A stretch of 64,000 nt of DNA from NCBI GenBank assembly GCA_020638155.1, contig JACKJB010000004.1, positions 1 to 64,000 of the forward strand. Direction: 5' to 3'. How positions within the stretch are numbered: position 1 is the first letter of the stretch; every line of letters begins with the position of its first letter. Below the pieces are notes generated by a model that worked only from the letters and a program-made list of their open reading frames with translations, had not been told where the DNA came from and ran no database searches. Position numbers and translations under genes: made by a program. The stretch is from Rhodospirillales bacterium (GTDB taxonomy: Bacteria; Pseudomonadota; Alphaproteobacteria; Micavibrionales; Micavibrionaceae). Of this stretch, positions 8,362 to 17,476 are shown in pieces.

Positions 8362-11300
8362 ATGTTCAGAAAACCGGCCGCAGTCCTTGCGGCGTTGTTT
8401 ACGATTGGTATGGTATGCAGTATTCCGCAGCGCGCGCAGGCGGAAGACTGTACCGGTGTGTTGCCGTCAGCGGATTGTGTGCTGGATGAAGATACGACAG
8501 CACCGTTGCAGATCGACCAGAATACAACATTGACGATCGACGCGGTTGCCGCCGGGGGGACATTGACGATTGGTGACGAAATTGACGGTTTTTTCTTTCT
8601 GCCGTCAGTGCGCCAGGGGGATATCGAGACCGCTGGTGGAGGCGGAACGATTATTCAGGAAGCCGATATCGGACGGAGCAGTATTCTGCGCGGCCTGACG
8701 ATCAACGCCGGGGATATGTGGTTTGTCTCTGGCGGCAGCGATATTTTCCTGAATTCTTTTTCCTCGATTTTCATTGATAGCGGATCGTTCGTTGTGACGG
8801 GCGACAGCGCGGATTCGATCATAAACGCCAATATTATCGGTGGCGGCGGTGCGGATATCCTCGATTTTGTCAGCGGTGGCCAGTCTTTCGGGATTACCGG
8901 GAATATCGGGCTTGCCGGGAATGTGATCGAACTGGGCGCCGGCGATGACCGCTTTATCTATTACCAGTCGGCCGGCAGCATGATTGGTGCCGATTATATC
9001 TTCATGGGGACCGGAGCGAACCTGATGGGGGTCATGGGGTCGGGCGAAATTTTTGCCGGGGATTTTTACGGCGGGGCCAACACCGATACGCTGGCATTTC
9101 TCAGCGGCAGTGATGCGATTTTCGGTTCATCAAGCAGCCTCATTAATCTGGGGGTCGGTGACGATATCATCGATTTCGACAGCGGTAACGGCACGGCGGG
9201 CGGGACGATCAATGCCGGGACGGTTCTACTTGGCGGCGGCGCCGATCTTGTGGCGATCGGCGATAATGCGGCCTTACAGATTTTCGGTACGTTTGATGCC
9301 GGGGATGATGCCGATACGGTGGTCTTTACCAGCGGCGGTTATATTAATGCCATGGGTGCGGTTTTCAGTATGGGCGACGGGGACGACCTGATCGATTTTA
9401 ACGAAATCGCTTTTGTCAGCGGTGTAACGCTGGCATCAAGCCGGGGGATGAATGTGTCCGGCGGCGGCATTCTCGGTATGGGCGCGGGGGACGATACGAT
9501 TTTATTCCATAGCGGCGTCGTGGGGCTGGACGCCACTGGCGGCACGGTGCAGATGGGTACAGGCGATGACCATGTGCTGTTCCAGCATTTTACACCGTTC
9601 TCCGGGGCGATCACTTTTGCATCCGGTATGGGATTGATTTCGACGCTCGACGGTGGGACCGGGACGGATATCCTGGAATTCGGCAGTGCGAATATTAACG
9701 CTTACGGCAGCGGGCCTCATATTTTCTACGGCAGCGCCGACGGGGCCGCCGCGATCACCAATGTTGAAACGATCGATATCGGCAACGGCTTTTTGCAATT
9801 TGTCGGGACGATCGATGCGGCCGGTAATGTCGTGAATTTCGCTTCGGCGGAATTCTGGGGGCCGGGAACGGATATCGCGGGGACGATCTGGGGTACGGAC
9901 AGTGCTGTGAACCTCGACACCTTATCCTTTATTTCCGGTGCGGCATTATCCGGGATTGCCTACCTGAGCGCCGGGAACGATACGGTGATCTTTAACAGCG
10001 GCAACCTGACCGGCAGCATTGAGATGGGCGCGGATGATGACAGCTTTAGCGCCGGCGGCGGCAGTACCATCAGCGGCATCATTGACGGCGGCGGGCAGGC
10101 AGGAGACACGGCAACATTTATTGACGGCCTGACCACGATCACCGGAACGGTAACGGGCTTTAGTTCCGCAACGTTAAACGCGACATCTACGGTGAACGTC
10201 CGGGGCGCGGGCCTGATCGATATGCCGATCATGGGGACGGGCACCCTGCAGTTCGGCTCTGCCGGGTCGAGCGCGTTTACCTTTACGCCCGTGGCGGCGA
10301 TCGACGGCGTGAATATCGAAGTTCTGGGCGATACGCTGGATACCAACGGGATCAGCTATGGCGGGACAACGTCCCTGCGCGGGCTTGCCGTGAATAGCGG
10401 CGCGATGATGTGGATACGCGGCGGCGATACGGTCGATATGCAGGACGGCGTTGTCGATGCGGACGGGTTCCTTGATATCGCGGGAACGTTGCGTCTTGAA
10501 AATACGGCGACGGTGCTTGCCGATAACTATGTGGCGGCCAATCCCGGTACATTCGTTTTCGAAGTTAATTCCGATGGCACAAACACGACGATGGCCGGAT
10601 TTGATTTCGCGGAAGGCGGGATTGATTTCAGTGCCGATACGTTTCAGTTCCTGGTGGCTCCCGGTTCCGGCAACCTGATAACCGATGTCGTCGTGTTTGC
10701 AAGCGCGGGCGGGGCGATCACCGGGCCGGGCACGTTAATCGGCGACAGCATCCTGTACGACCTGACCGTCAGTAACCCGAGCGCGAATGAGTTGCAGCTG
10801 GAAATTCAGCAATTGACCACGGTTGCGGCGCTGACGAATTCACAGAGTAACGAGGACATGGCCAATGTCCTGCTCGTCGATTTGCTGAACTCTACCGATA
10901 CCGGGATTAACGCCGTTCAGAATGCTTTGTTAGGCGCTGCCGATGCCGATGAGTTTAACCAGGTTCTGGAAGCAGCCCGCCCGATCGTCAATGGAAGTGA
11001 TTTTGAAGGTATTCAGAATGTCAGCCGCCAGACCTTCGGCCTGATTAATCAGCGCCTTGCCATGCTGCGCAATGATAAAGAAGGCAAGAGCGGGATCAGT
11101 ACTGGCGATTTAACCGATGAACTGGAAGCCTGGTGGCAGTTCTACGGCCAGACCGCCGATCAGGAACGCCGCGGTACGGTCAGCGGTTACGAGATGACAA
11201 CTTATGGCTTGGCTGTCGGGGTGGACCGGGCCTTATTTGATTATGGTGTCTTCGGGGTGGGCTTCAGCTGGGGGGAAACCACGTCAAACTCCAAAGGGTA

Positions 11301-11940
11301 CGGGGATGCCGAAACCGAAGTCGATAGCTATATGCTCAGCCTGTACGGGGATTACGATTTCGGACACTTATATATGAACGGGATGCTGTCATACGGCTAT
11401 AACGATATATACACCGCCAAGACATCGGCTGCCGGAACCCGCACGGCAAGTTACCATGCCAACAATTATACGGCCCGCGCTGAAATGGGCTACGCATTCA
11501 TGCCGGGCAAAACTCGCCTGATCCCCAAAGTCATGGGGCAATACAGCTATTACAGTCCTGAATCTTACACCGAAGAAGGCCCGGCAGGGCAGATCATCAC
11601 CCGCGACAGCATCAAGGCGTTCGAGGTGGGGGCAGGGCTGGATATGCAATGGCTGATCGGCAATCGCGGCGAGTCATACTGGGTTCCCGAACTGCGCCTT
11701 GGATACCGTCATGATCTTGCCGGGGAAGCGGTCGTTTCGACCACCCGCTTTGTTGAAGGCGGCTCCGTATTCGAAGTGCAGGGCAGCGACCCGGCGACCG
11801 AAGCTTATGATCTTGGCATGGGCCTGACCTATTTCAGCCAGGATGCGTGGGAATTACTGTTCAATTACGATTTCACTTACAAGCAGGATTATATGTCGCA
11901 CGCAGGTATGGTTCGCGCCGCGTATAAATTCTATCCTTAA
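8362..11940 (+). CDS. Autotransporter (type V secretion) with Asp-rich repeat passenger
   Basis: The protein has a signal peptide (cleavage near RAQA-ED, residue 27), a passenger of about 890 residues made of Gly/Asp/Ser-rich beta-helix-type repeats, and a C-terminal beta-barrel of about 275 residues (from LEAWWQFYGQTADQERRG). Alternating aromatic strands end in AAYKFYP. Repeats of the type (L/M)GxGDDxIxF recur at about residues 190, 263, 336, 373, 398 and 535. They resemble calcium-binding RTX nonapeptides, unusual in an autotransporter. The passenger probably sits at the cell surface; adhesion is a guess. The ribosome site is GGGGCG before ATG at 8362. It ends four bases inside the convergent gene at 11937. 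Confidence 0.9.
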   Translation: MFRKPAAVLAALFTIGMVCSIPQRAQAEDCTGVLPSADCVLDEDTTAPLQIDQNTTLTIDAVAAGGTLTIGDEIDGFFFLPSVRQGDIETAGGGGTIIQEADIGRSSILRGLTINAGDMWFVSGGSDIFLNSFSSIFIDSGSFVVTGDSADSIINANIIGGGGADILDFVSGGQSFGITGNIGLAGNVIELGAGDDRFIYYQSAGSMIGADYIFMGTGANLMGVMGSGEIFAGDFYGGANTDTLAFLSGSDAIFGSSSSLINLGVGDDIIDFDSGNGTAGGTINAGTVLLGGGADLVAIGDNAALQIFGTFDAGDDADTVVFTSGGYINAMGAVFSMGDGDDLIDFNEIAFVSGVTLASSRGMNVSGGGILGMGAGDDTILFHSGVVGLDATGGTVQMGTGDDHVLFQHFTPFSGAITFASGMGLISTLDGGTGTDILEFGSANINAYGSGPHIFYGSADGAAAITNVETIDIGNGFLQFVGTIDAAGNVVNFASAEFWGPGTDIAGTIWGTDSAVNLDTLSFISGAALSGIAYLSAGNDTVIFNSGNLTGSIEMGADDDSFSAGGGSTISGIIDGGGQAGDTATFIDGLTTITGTVTGFSSATLNATSTVNVRGAGLIDMPIMGTGTLQFGSAGSSAFTFTPVAAIDGVNIEVLGDTLDTNGISYGGTTSLRGLAVNSGAMMWIRGGDTVDMQDGVVDADGFLDIAGTLRLENTATVLADNYVAANPGTFVFEVNSDGTNTTMAGFDFAEGGIDFSADTFQFLVAPGSGNLITDVVVFASAGGAITGPGTLIGDSILYDLTVSNPSANELQLEIQQLTTVAALTNSQSNEDMANVLLVDLLNSTDTGINAVQNALLGAADADEFNQVLEAARPIVNGSDFEGIQNVSRQTFGLINQRLAMLRNDKEGKSGISTGDLTDELEAWWQFYGQTADQERRGTVSGYEMTTYGLAVGVDRALFDYGVFGVGFSWGETTSNSKGYGDAETEVDSYMLSLYGDYDFGHLYMNGMLSYGYNDIYTAKTSAAGTRTASYHANNYTARAEMGYAFMPGKTRLIPKVMGQYSYYSPESYTEEGPAGQIITRDSIKAFEVGAGLDMQWLIGNRGESYWVPELRLGYRHDLAGEAVVSTTRFVEGGSVFEVQGSDPATEAYDLGMGLTYFSQDAWELLFNYDFTYKQDYMSHAGMVRAAYKFYP

Positions 11941-12656
11941 AACGGTGACGGCCCGCTAGGGTATTGCGTTCTTGCTGCGGCCTTGGTGTTTGCCTGTTCT
12001 GTGCGCAGGGCGGCACCAGAAGAGGGCGGCAGCTGGTCGCTGCTGTCCTGCGGTGATGCCGATTCATCCGGTGTTTTCGCAGGTGTCAGGATATCAAGCG
12101 CATTCACCGTATTTACTTTAAACGACACATCAAGCCCTTCGGTCTCATGTAAATCTGTAGCGGCCTGTTCCAGCCAGTTTTGCAGGCGGGCGGCATTGTG
12201 CGGGGCGGTGAAATCAAGATCGGTTTGCGGCGCGCGGACCGTAATTTTACCGATCTCACTTTGCCAGCGCGCCTGCAGGCTTGTCGCGATCGCATCGCGG
12301 CGCAGCGCCGTATATTTTTCTTCATCCCCGTCAATCCGCGGATGTGAAAGCAATGTTTCCCGCTGCGCATCGGCGGTAATCGCGGCGCGGTAAATCAAAC
12401 GCACCGATTGCCCGTCAGCGCTTGTGCCCTGTATGGCGGCATCCGGCATATAAGCGGACGGGGCGGCGTTTTGCCCTGCGGTGACAAAATAGCGCGGCTG
12501 TGCCGGGGGCAGGGGTGCCGCCGGCAGGATACGGTTGGCGCGGGCGAAATCTTCTGCGATCTGGCGGTTTTCAGGGTAAAGCGACCATAATCCCGCGCCG
12601 ACGGCAAAAACCCCTGTCAGTGTCCCGGCAATCATCCATTTGGTCGTACGTTTCAT
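11937..12656 (-). CDS. Unknown membrane-anchored protein, 239 residues
   Basis: An N-terminal anchor or uncleaved signal (MKRTTKWMIAGTLTGVFAVG) is followed by a soluble, probably periplasmic domain and a Pro/Ser/Ala-rich disordered C-terminus. No motif of known function is seen. ATG at 12656 follows ACAGGGA. It converges on the autotransporter with a four-base overlap of stop codons; there is no evidence that the two work together. Confidence 0.65.
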   Translation of the reverse strand: MKRTTKWMIAGTLTGVFAVGAGLWSLYPENRQIAEDFARANRILPAAPLPPAQPRYFVTAGQNAAPSAYMPDAAIQGTSADGQSVRLIYRAAITADAQRETLLSHPRIDGDEEKYTALRRDAIATSLQARWQSEIGKITVRAPQTDLDFTAPHNAARLQNWLEQAATDLHETEGLDVSFKVNTVNALDILTPAKTPDESASPQDSSDQLPPSSGAALRTEQANTKAAARTQYPSGPSPF

Positions 12657-12770
12657 GAGTCTATGTTCCCTGTTTCCGTAATTTTTAAAGCACCCTAGCA
12701 GCAGGGCCCGGCCGATGCAATAACCGATTTATCATGGCTAAATTGGTAGTGCGCCTGTATAAACAAACAG

Positions 12771-13715
12771 ATGACACACGAACACAAAGTCGCCGTACAG
12801 CCCGATAACGGCAATAAAAAATACGCCATGCTGGCGGGGATTGCCTCGCTGGTGACGGTGGCGCTGCTGCTCGCGGTCAAAAGCTTTGCCTATCTTGAAA
12901 GCGGCTCTGTCAGTATTCTGGCGTCGCTGACGGACTCTGTGATTGATGCGGCGGCCTCGCTGATTAATTTTGCCGCGATCCGCTATTCCTTAAAACCAGC
13001 CGATGCCGAGCACCGTTACGGCCACGGCAAGATTGAAGGACTGGCCGCGCTGCTGCAGGGGGCGTTTATCGCAGGTGCAGGAGCGTTTTTGCTGCTGGAA
13101 TCGCTGCGGCGCTTCTCCCGCCCGGAAGCCGTATCGCTGGATATGACCGTCATCGGGATCATGGCTTTTTCTATCGTGCTTTCGGCGGCATTAATCATGA
13201 TCCAGCGGATCAGCCTGCGGCACGCCCCGTCGCTGGCGGTTGAGGCTGAAAAAGCTCATTATTCCGGTGATATCGCAATGAATGGCGGGGTGATCGGGGT
13301 TTTGCTGGTTTTACATTATGGCGGGCCGGGCTGGGTCGATCCGGTCTTTTCGATCGGTGTTGCCGCTTATCTGGGCTGGACGGCGAAGGGGATCGCGACC
13401 AAAGGCATGGATATGCTGCTGGACCGCGAGTTGCCGGATGATCTGCGGGAGCAGATTTTGGCGATTATCTGCAAACACCCGGAAACCAGGGGGGTCCATG
13501 ATTTGCGCACCCGTAAATCAGGGATGGATCTGCATATTGTTTTCGATCTTGAAATTGATGCCGATAAAAGCCTGAAAGATGCGCATGAAGTTGCGCTCGA
13601 AGTGGAAAACAGCATTCTTGAGCTATTCCCCAACGCCCAGATCATGATCCATAAAGACCCGGCAGGCGTGCTGCATGTCGATAGCCGCCATCCCGGTTTG
13701 GGAGTGCATGATTGA
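12771..13715 (+). CDS. Cation diffusion facilitator (CDF) family metal transporter, FieF-like
   Basis: CDF proteins export Zn2+, Fe2+ and related ions in exchange for protons. The sequence shows about six membrane spans. The metal-site signatures are LTDSVIDAAASL in span 2, HRYGHGKIEGLAAL between spans 2 and 3, and HYSGDIAMNGG in span 5. A C-terminal cytoplasmic regulatory domain begins after LDRELPD. Length of 314 residues is normal. The metal cannot be told from sequence, although the HxxxD/DxxxD pattern fits FieF. Its TGA stop shares a base with the ATG of the glucokinase gene, so translation is likely coupled. Confidence 0.9.
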   Translation: MTHEHKVAVQPDNGNKKYAMLAGIASLVTVALLLAVKSFAYLESGSVSILASLTDSVIDAAASLINFAAIRYSLKPADAEHRYGHGKIEGLAALLQGAFIAGAGAFLLLESLRRFSRPEAVSLDMTVIGIMAFSIVLSAALIMIQRISLRHAPSLAVEAEKAHYSGDIAMNGGVIGVLLVLHYGGPGWVDPVFSIGVAAYLGWTAKGIATKGMDMLLDRELPDDLREQILAIICKHPETRGVHDLRTRKSGMDLHIVFDLEIDADKSLKDAHEVALEVENSILELFPNAQIMIHKDPAGVLHVDSRHPGLGVHD

Positions 13716-14680
13716 TGCGGGTGGTTCTGGCGGATATCGGCGGGACCCACGCCCGGTTTGCAATCCTTGAAGACGGGGCGCCCGGTCAGGCCCGTAAAAT
13801 GCCCGTGGCGGATTATGAGAGCCTGCCGGAAGCGCTGCGTGAGTATTGCGGCGATGATGCGGGCGGTACATTATATATGGCGACGGCGGCCTGGCCTTAC
13901 CCGGACGGGACCTGGCGCTTTGCCCGCCCGGACCGCTGGGTCATTGAAACGCAGGCATTGGAACAGGCAGGCTGGAAGGTAGGCTGGATCGGCAATGATT
14001 TTGCCGCCGGGGCGCGCGGCGCGCTGGCCGCGCCTGCACAAAGCCGTTACCAGATCCAGCCTGAAAGACCGCAGGAAATCGTGCAGACCCGTAATGTGGT
14101 TCTTGGTTCCGGCACGGGGCTGGGGCTTGCCTATGTTGACGGAACGCAGGTTCAGGAAACGTATGGCGGTCATATGGAAGTACCGCATGTCACCGATGAG
14201 CAGCACACCATCATCAAGCTTGTCCGCCGTCTGAAATCCGATGACCGCCCGGTCAGCGCCGAAGACATCATCAGCGGTCCCGGCCTTGCGCTTTTATATA
14301 AAGCCGTTTGCATGATCCACGGGCAGAGCTTTGCCGAAAACGATAATCTTGAAAACATCCTCGGCTCGGCGGCACCGGCAGAACAGGCCAATATGATGGC
14401 CGGGCATGCGTTACGGCTCTATCACGAATTTCTAGGCCTGTTCGCCCATCAGGCCGCCATTTTCGGTCATGCCTATGCCGGGCTGTACCTGGATGGCGGC
14501 GTGCTGCATAAGCTGGTGGAGCGGGAGTCTTTCGACCGGCACAGCTTCCTGTCTTATTTCATTGGCGACCCGCTGCCGTTGATTAAAACCCAGCTGCAGG
14601 CGATGCGGGTTGATCTGGTGACCGACCCGTTCGTCACATTGCGCGGACTGGTGGAAATTATGAAAGACGGGCCGGAATGA
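13715..14680 (+). CDS. glk: Glucokinase
   Basis: The enzyme phosphorylates glucose with ATP to glucose-6-phosphate in the cytoplasm. The N-terminal phosphate loop (VVLADIGGTHARFAI), the WIGNDFAA segment with the catalytic Asp, the second ATP motif (VLGSGTGLGLAY), YGGHMEV and ISGPGLALLY are all in the Glk family order. Length is 321 residues. The start ATG overlaps the upstream stop in TGATG, with GGAG 11 bases before; TTG at 13712 is less likely. It overlaps the next gene by four bases (ATGA). Confidence 0.93.
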   Translation: MRVVLADIGGTHARFAILEDGAPGQARKMPVADYESLPEALREYCGDDAGGTLYMATAAWPYPDGTWRFARPDRWVIETQALEQAGWKVGWIGNDFAAGARGALAAPAQSRYQIQPERPQEIVQTRNVVLGSGTGLGLAYVDGTQVQETYGGHMEVPHVTDEQHTIIKLVRRLKSDDRPVSAEDIISGPGLALLYKAVCMIHGQSFAENDNLENILGSAAPAEQANMMAGHALRLYHEFLGLFAHQAAIFGHAYAGLYLDGGVLHKLVERESFDRHSFLSYFIGDPLPLIKTQLQAMRVDLVTDPFVTLRGLVEIMKDGPE

Positions 14681-15423
14681 AAGCGTACCTGACGATTGAT
14701 GACAGCCCGACGCAGCAGACGGATGTGCTTGCGGATTATCTTTCTGAACGCGGCCTGCAGGGGCAGTTTTTCTGCCGCGGCGACCGGCTGGCGCAGGATC
14801 TGGAGCCAGCCGTGCGGGCGGTGGAAAAAGGCATGGTGCTGGGCAATCATAATTACAGCCACACCCCGGCAGGCGCATTATCTTATGACGATGTGATTGC
14901 CGAAATTGAAGACACGGAAAAGCTGATCGATGCTGCTTATCACAAAGCCGGGCGGCTACGGCCGGGGAAATATTTCCGCTTTCCTTACCTGGATAAAGGC
15001 GATGGCGACCGGCTGGAACAGCGCTTTGGCGCGATAATAGAAGAAGCCGCCGCAGGCCGGACGCTCGATCTTCCAGGCAATGAAAAAGTGCGGCGGCTTC
15101 AGGACTATCTGAAAGTGCAGGGTTTTACGCAGCCTTATAAAGATATCACGCACCCGCTGTTTAAAAACCCGGCGATCGGCGGCGGCGCGGATTGCATGCT
15201 GACCTATACGACGGGCGACTGGATGCTGACCGCCCGGCATAAAGGCAAATGGGATTATAAAACGCGCGAGGATCTGAAAGCCCGGATCGATGATGACCCG
15301 TGGCTGTGCTATGAAGGCGGGGCGCAGATTGTGCTGGTCCATGACGATCCGGAAATCGGGCTGGACGTTTTGGCGTTACTGGATTATATGCTGGATAAAG
15401 GATTTACGTTTTTAAGCGTTTAG
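14677..15423 (+). CDS. Polysaccharide deacetylase-like (NodB homology) protein
   Basis: NodB-type enzymes remove acetyl groups from polysaccharides using a metal. Motif 1 appears as LTIDDSP (Asp pair), motif 2 as GNHNYSHTP (the two metal-binding His) and motif 3 as YFRFPYLDKG. C-terminal LVHDDPEIGLD supplies a late His motif. There is no signal peptide, so unlike wall-acting members it would be cytoplasmic, and its substrate is unknown. It is translationally coupled to glk by ATGA, which suggests a sugar-related task. Confidence 0.82.
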   Translation: MKAYLTIDDSPTQQTDVLADYLSERGLQGQFFCRGDRLAQDLEPAVRAVEKGMVLGNHNYSHTPAGALSYDDVIAEIEDTEKLIDAAYHKAGRLRPGKYFRFPYLDKGDGDRLEQRFGAIIEEAAAGRTLDLPGNEKVRRLQDYLKVQGFTQPYKDITHPLFKNPAIGGGADCMLTYTTGDWMLTARHKGKWDYKTREDLKARIDDDPWLCYEGGAQIVLVHDDPEIGLDVLALLDYMLDKGFTFLSV

Positions 15424-15439
15424 AAACAGGAGAGACCCC

Positions 15440-16315
15440 ATGACAGAGACAAAACCAATCCGCGTAGTGACCATCGGCGATTATGGCCGGGGCGAGCTGG
15501 CTTCGATGGAAGTGCGCGACCGGATCGAAGCCGAGTTCGACAAGCAGGAACTGGATATCAAATCCTATGCCTATTATTCGGTCCCGGCTTTTAACACGAT
15601 CTCTGCCGGGTTCTCGCTGGCGCAGTTGACGCTGGCCACACACCAGCCGAATAACAAGGCGTTCTTCGTCAATGTCGCCCCGCGTGATGATAACGCAAAG
15701 CCGCGCGTCAATAACGAAGGCGAAGGCTTCGTGTATGTCCGTCTGTATAACGGAGTTGAAATTTTCGCGGTTAATAGCGGGCACACCCTGACTTTTGTAA
15801 AGGAAGCAGCGGAAGAAATCCGCGAAATCAAGGTCAAGCGCGAAGGCTCGCAATTCCGCTCCCGCGATATTTTCCCCGAAGCGATGGCGCGCCTGCTTGC
15901 GGGTGATAAATCCCTGCTGGGCCGCGAGATCGATAAAGCGAGCATCCCGGATAAAAGCACGTTGGAAAACGTGATTTGCCATATTGACGGGTATGGTGAC
16001 GGCGATGGCTACGGCAATTTGAAAATATTGATCAAGCCCGATGCGCTGGATCAGCTGCAGGGCAAAGAGGTGTTCGTTACGATCGATGATAAAAAAGGCA
16101 ATTCGCGGACACATAAGGCGAAAGTGACAGAGCGTATTTTCGATGTCGAAAAAGGCGCTGTCGCTTTCGCGCAGGCCGGAAGCTCAGGCTGGGCCGAACA
16201 AAAGGGCGGGCTGAAACTCACCTTTGCCGAAGTCGTCGTGCGCGGCGGCAGCGCCTATGAGCATTTCGGCAAACCAAAAGTCGGCTCGTCCGTTGAGTGG
16301 AAGCCGGTCGTTTAA
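15440..16315 (+). CDS. SAM hydroxide adenosyltransferase / SAM hydrolase-like protein (DUF62 family)
   Basis: Family members cleave S-adenosylmethionine with water (or halide). The fit is by pattern: an early Asp (TIGDYGRGELASM), a central NVAPRDDN segment, FAVNSGHTLTFVKE in place of the usual PDNG loop, then RSRDIFPEAMARL matching the family GRDIFAP motif. The C-terminal domain has GYGDGDGYGNLKI matching the FGN motif. Length of 291 residues fits. Several family positions differ, so the reaction is uncertain. A good ribosome site (AGGAGAGA) precedes the ATG 16 bases after the deacetylase-like gene; it is likely the last gene of that operon. Confidence 0.72.
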   Translation: MTETKPIRVVTIGDYGRGELASMEVRDRIEAEFDKQELDIKSYAYYSVPAFNTISAGFSLAQLTLATHQPNNKAFFVNVAPRDDNAKPRVNNEGEGFVYVRLYNGVEIFAVNSGHTLTFVKEAAEEIREIKVKREGSQFRSRDIFPEAMARLLAGDKSLLGREIDKASIPDKSTLENVICHIDGYGDGDGYGNLKILIKPDALDQLQGKEVFVTIDDKKGNSRTHKAKVTERIFDVEKGAVAFAQAGSSGWAEQKGGLKLTFAEVVVRGGSAYEHFGKPKVGSSVEWKPVV

Positions 16316-17013
16316 CCTGTTTTTTCCGCTTTACGGCTTAGCGCGATCAGCACCGTACTGTCGTGCGGACCATATTTGATCCATGTATCAAAATTTGCGT
16401 AGCGAATGAAATTACGCCCGCTGTCAGTATGAAATGGGCTATGTAACTTCTCTTTTCCTGCTTTATAAGGATCGATGATAAACACATTACTGTCTAAAAT
16501 GTCGTGAACAATAACCCAGTGCCCTTCCAGATCTTTTGAAGTCAGTGTTATAAGCTGTTTATTTTCTTTGATCAGCTTACTGATCAAATCCTTGGACAAA
16601 GGTTCGTCAACAATTCGGCAACCACGGCGCAAGGCTTTTTTGCGATCATGACTCTCTAAGAGCGCTTGCGCTCTTGCTTCTTCTTGGTTGTTCGTCCACG
16701 GGCTGAAAAGGTTTTCAGCTTTATGTTCATAGATATCGACATTATAACCACGCTTGATGGCGGCGCAGGCCAGCCCGTATGGCCCGCATCCCGCATGGCC
16801 GTCCCCCATATAAATCAGGTTGGCTTCGCGCCATATTTTCAGCTCTTCCAGCCGATCCGGTGTATATGCGGTGTCCAGCGTCCCCATCGCCATCATCAGT
16901 GCTGCCGGGCCACAGGTAAATTCCGTGGTCTGGAAATAAATCGCGGCATCAAAAGGTCTGGCACTGGCTGCCGCTTGTTCTATGGTGTTATGTTGTGTCA
17001 TAATATCCATCAT
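16312..17013 (-). CDS. C39-like papain-fold peptidase (DUF3335-type)
   Basis: FTCGPAALMMAMG (catalytic Cys about residue 34), a later GHWVIVHD (catalytic His) and FIIDPY (Asp) form the triad of C39/papain-fold peptidases. Of 233 residues, no transporter domain or signal peptide is present, so it is a stand-alone cytoplasmic protein. Relatives are often fused to or neighbouring GNAT acetyltransferases and RimK-like ligases, and both of those occur together at 40.4-42.4 kb here. The start could also be the in-frame ATG at 17001. It converges on the SAM-hydrolase-like gene with a four-base overlap. Confidence 0.75.
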   Translation of the reverse strand: MMDIMTQHNTIEQAAASARPFDAAIYFQTTEFTCGPAALMMAMGTLDTAYTPDRLEELKIWREANLIYMGDGHAGCGPYGLACAAIKRGYNVDIYEHKAENLFSPWTNNQEEARAQALLESHDRKKALRRGCRIVDEPLSKDLISKLIKENKQLITLTSKDLEGHWVIVHDILDSNVFIIDPYKAGKEKLHSPFHTDSGRNFIRYANFDTWIKYGPHDSTVLIALSRKAEKTG

Positions 17014-17083
17014 ATCTGATCCGGGTTAAAAAGCATTGATTTTTCGCCTGCTGCCCGTTAGATAAAGGACTCTGATTTCTAAC

Positions 17084-17157
17084 GCGGGTGTAGCTTAATG
17101 GTAAAGCCCTAGCCTTCCAAGCTAGTTACGTGGGTTCGATTCCCATCACCCGCTCCA
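17084..17157 (+). tRNA. tRNA-Gly (TCC)
   Basis: The acceptor stem GCGGGTG pairs with CACCCGC (17147-17153), followed by T and an encoded CCA. The anticodon arm CTAGC-CTTCCAA-GCTAG gives anticodon TCC, and the T-loop GTTCGATT is normal. Accessory DNA begins directly behind it. Confidence 0.96.
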
Positions 17158-17173
17158 TCAAATAAAACAATAA

Positions 17174-17476
17174 CTTAGCGGACGATTACGGAAAGAAACT
17201 AGCGATTTTCTCCATTTTTGCCACAAATTCACGACCCGCTGTGACCCGCAGGAATCCGCCAAAGTCTTTCTTGACCAGTTTCGCTTCCTTTGTGCTTGGT
17301 TGAACGATCTCGACTCAGCGGACCTTTTTTCGCTCGATGCCGCGACGACGCCGATGCAGACCTTCGGAAGCATCCTGGAACTTGGTGGCGCACCGCATCT
17401 CAACGAAGAATTTTGGGAGCCGCTCGTGGTCGCCGATGCCGATGATATCGAGCAGGGAAAACTGGGGCTGCGATGA
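17174..17476 (+). pseudogene. Truncated gene fragment translationally joined to the Argonaute remnant
   Basis: The frame is open from a TAA just behind tRNA-Gly to TGA at 17476 and has no ATG before 17354. Its last 60 or so residues look coding, with normal codon use (for example LFSLDAATTPMQTFGSILEL). It ends in an ATGA overlap with the Argonaute-like frame. In short-Argonaute operons this position holds the effector-APAZ subunit, so a C-terminal remnant of such a partner is the simplest guess, not shown by any motif. The first third overlaps a minus-strand fragment that looks equally coding, so the true left border may lie near 17300. Confidence 0.4.
17186..17314 (-). pseudogene. C-terminal fragment of an unknown minus-strand gene
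   Basis: Forty-two codons end in TAA at 17186-17188, with Lys/Glu/Val-rich, well-behaved residues (DFGGFLRVTAGREFVAKMEK). They are preceded in frame by a stop codon, so no full gene exists. The composition looks more protein-like than the plus-strand reading over the same bases. It may be what remains of a gene cut by a deletion that joined it to the Argonaute fragment. Confidence 0.3.
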
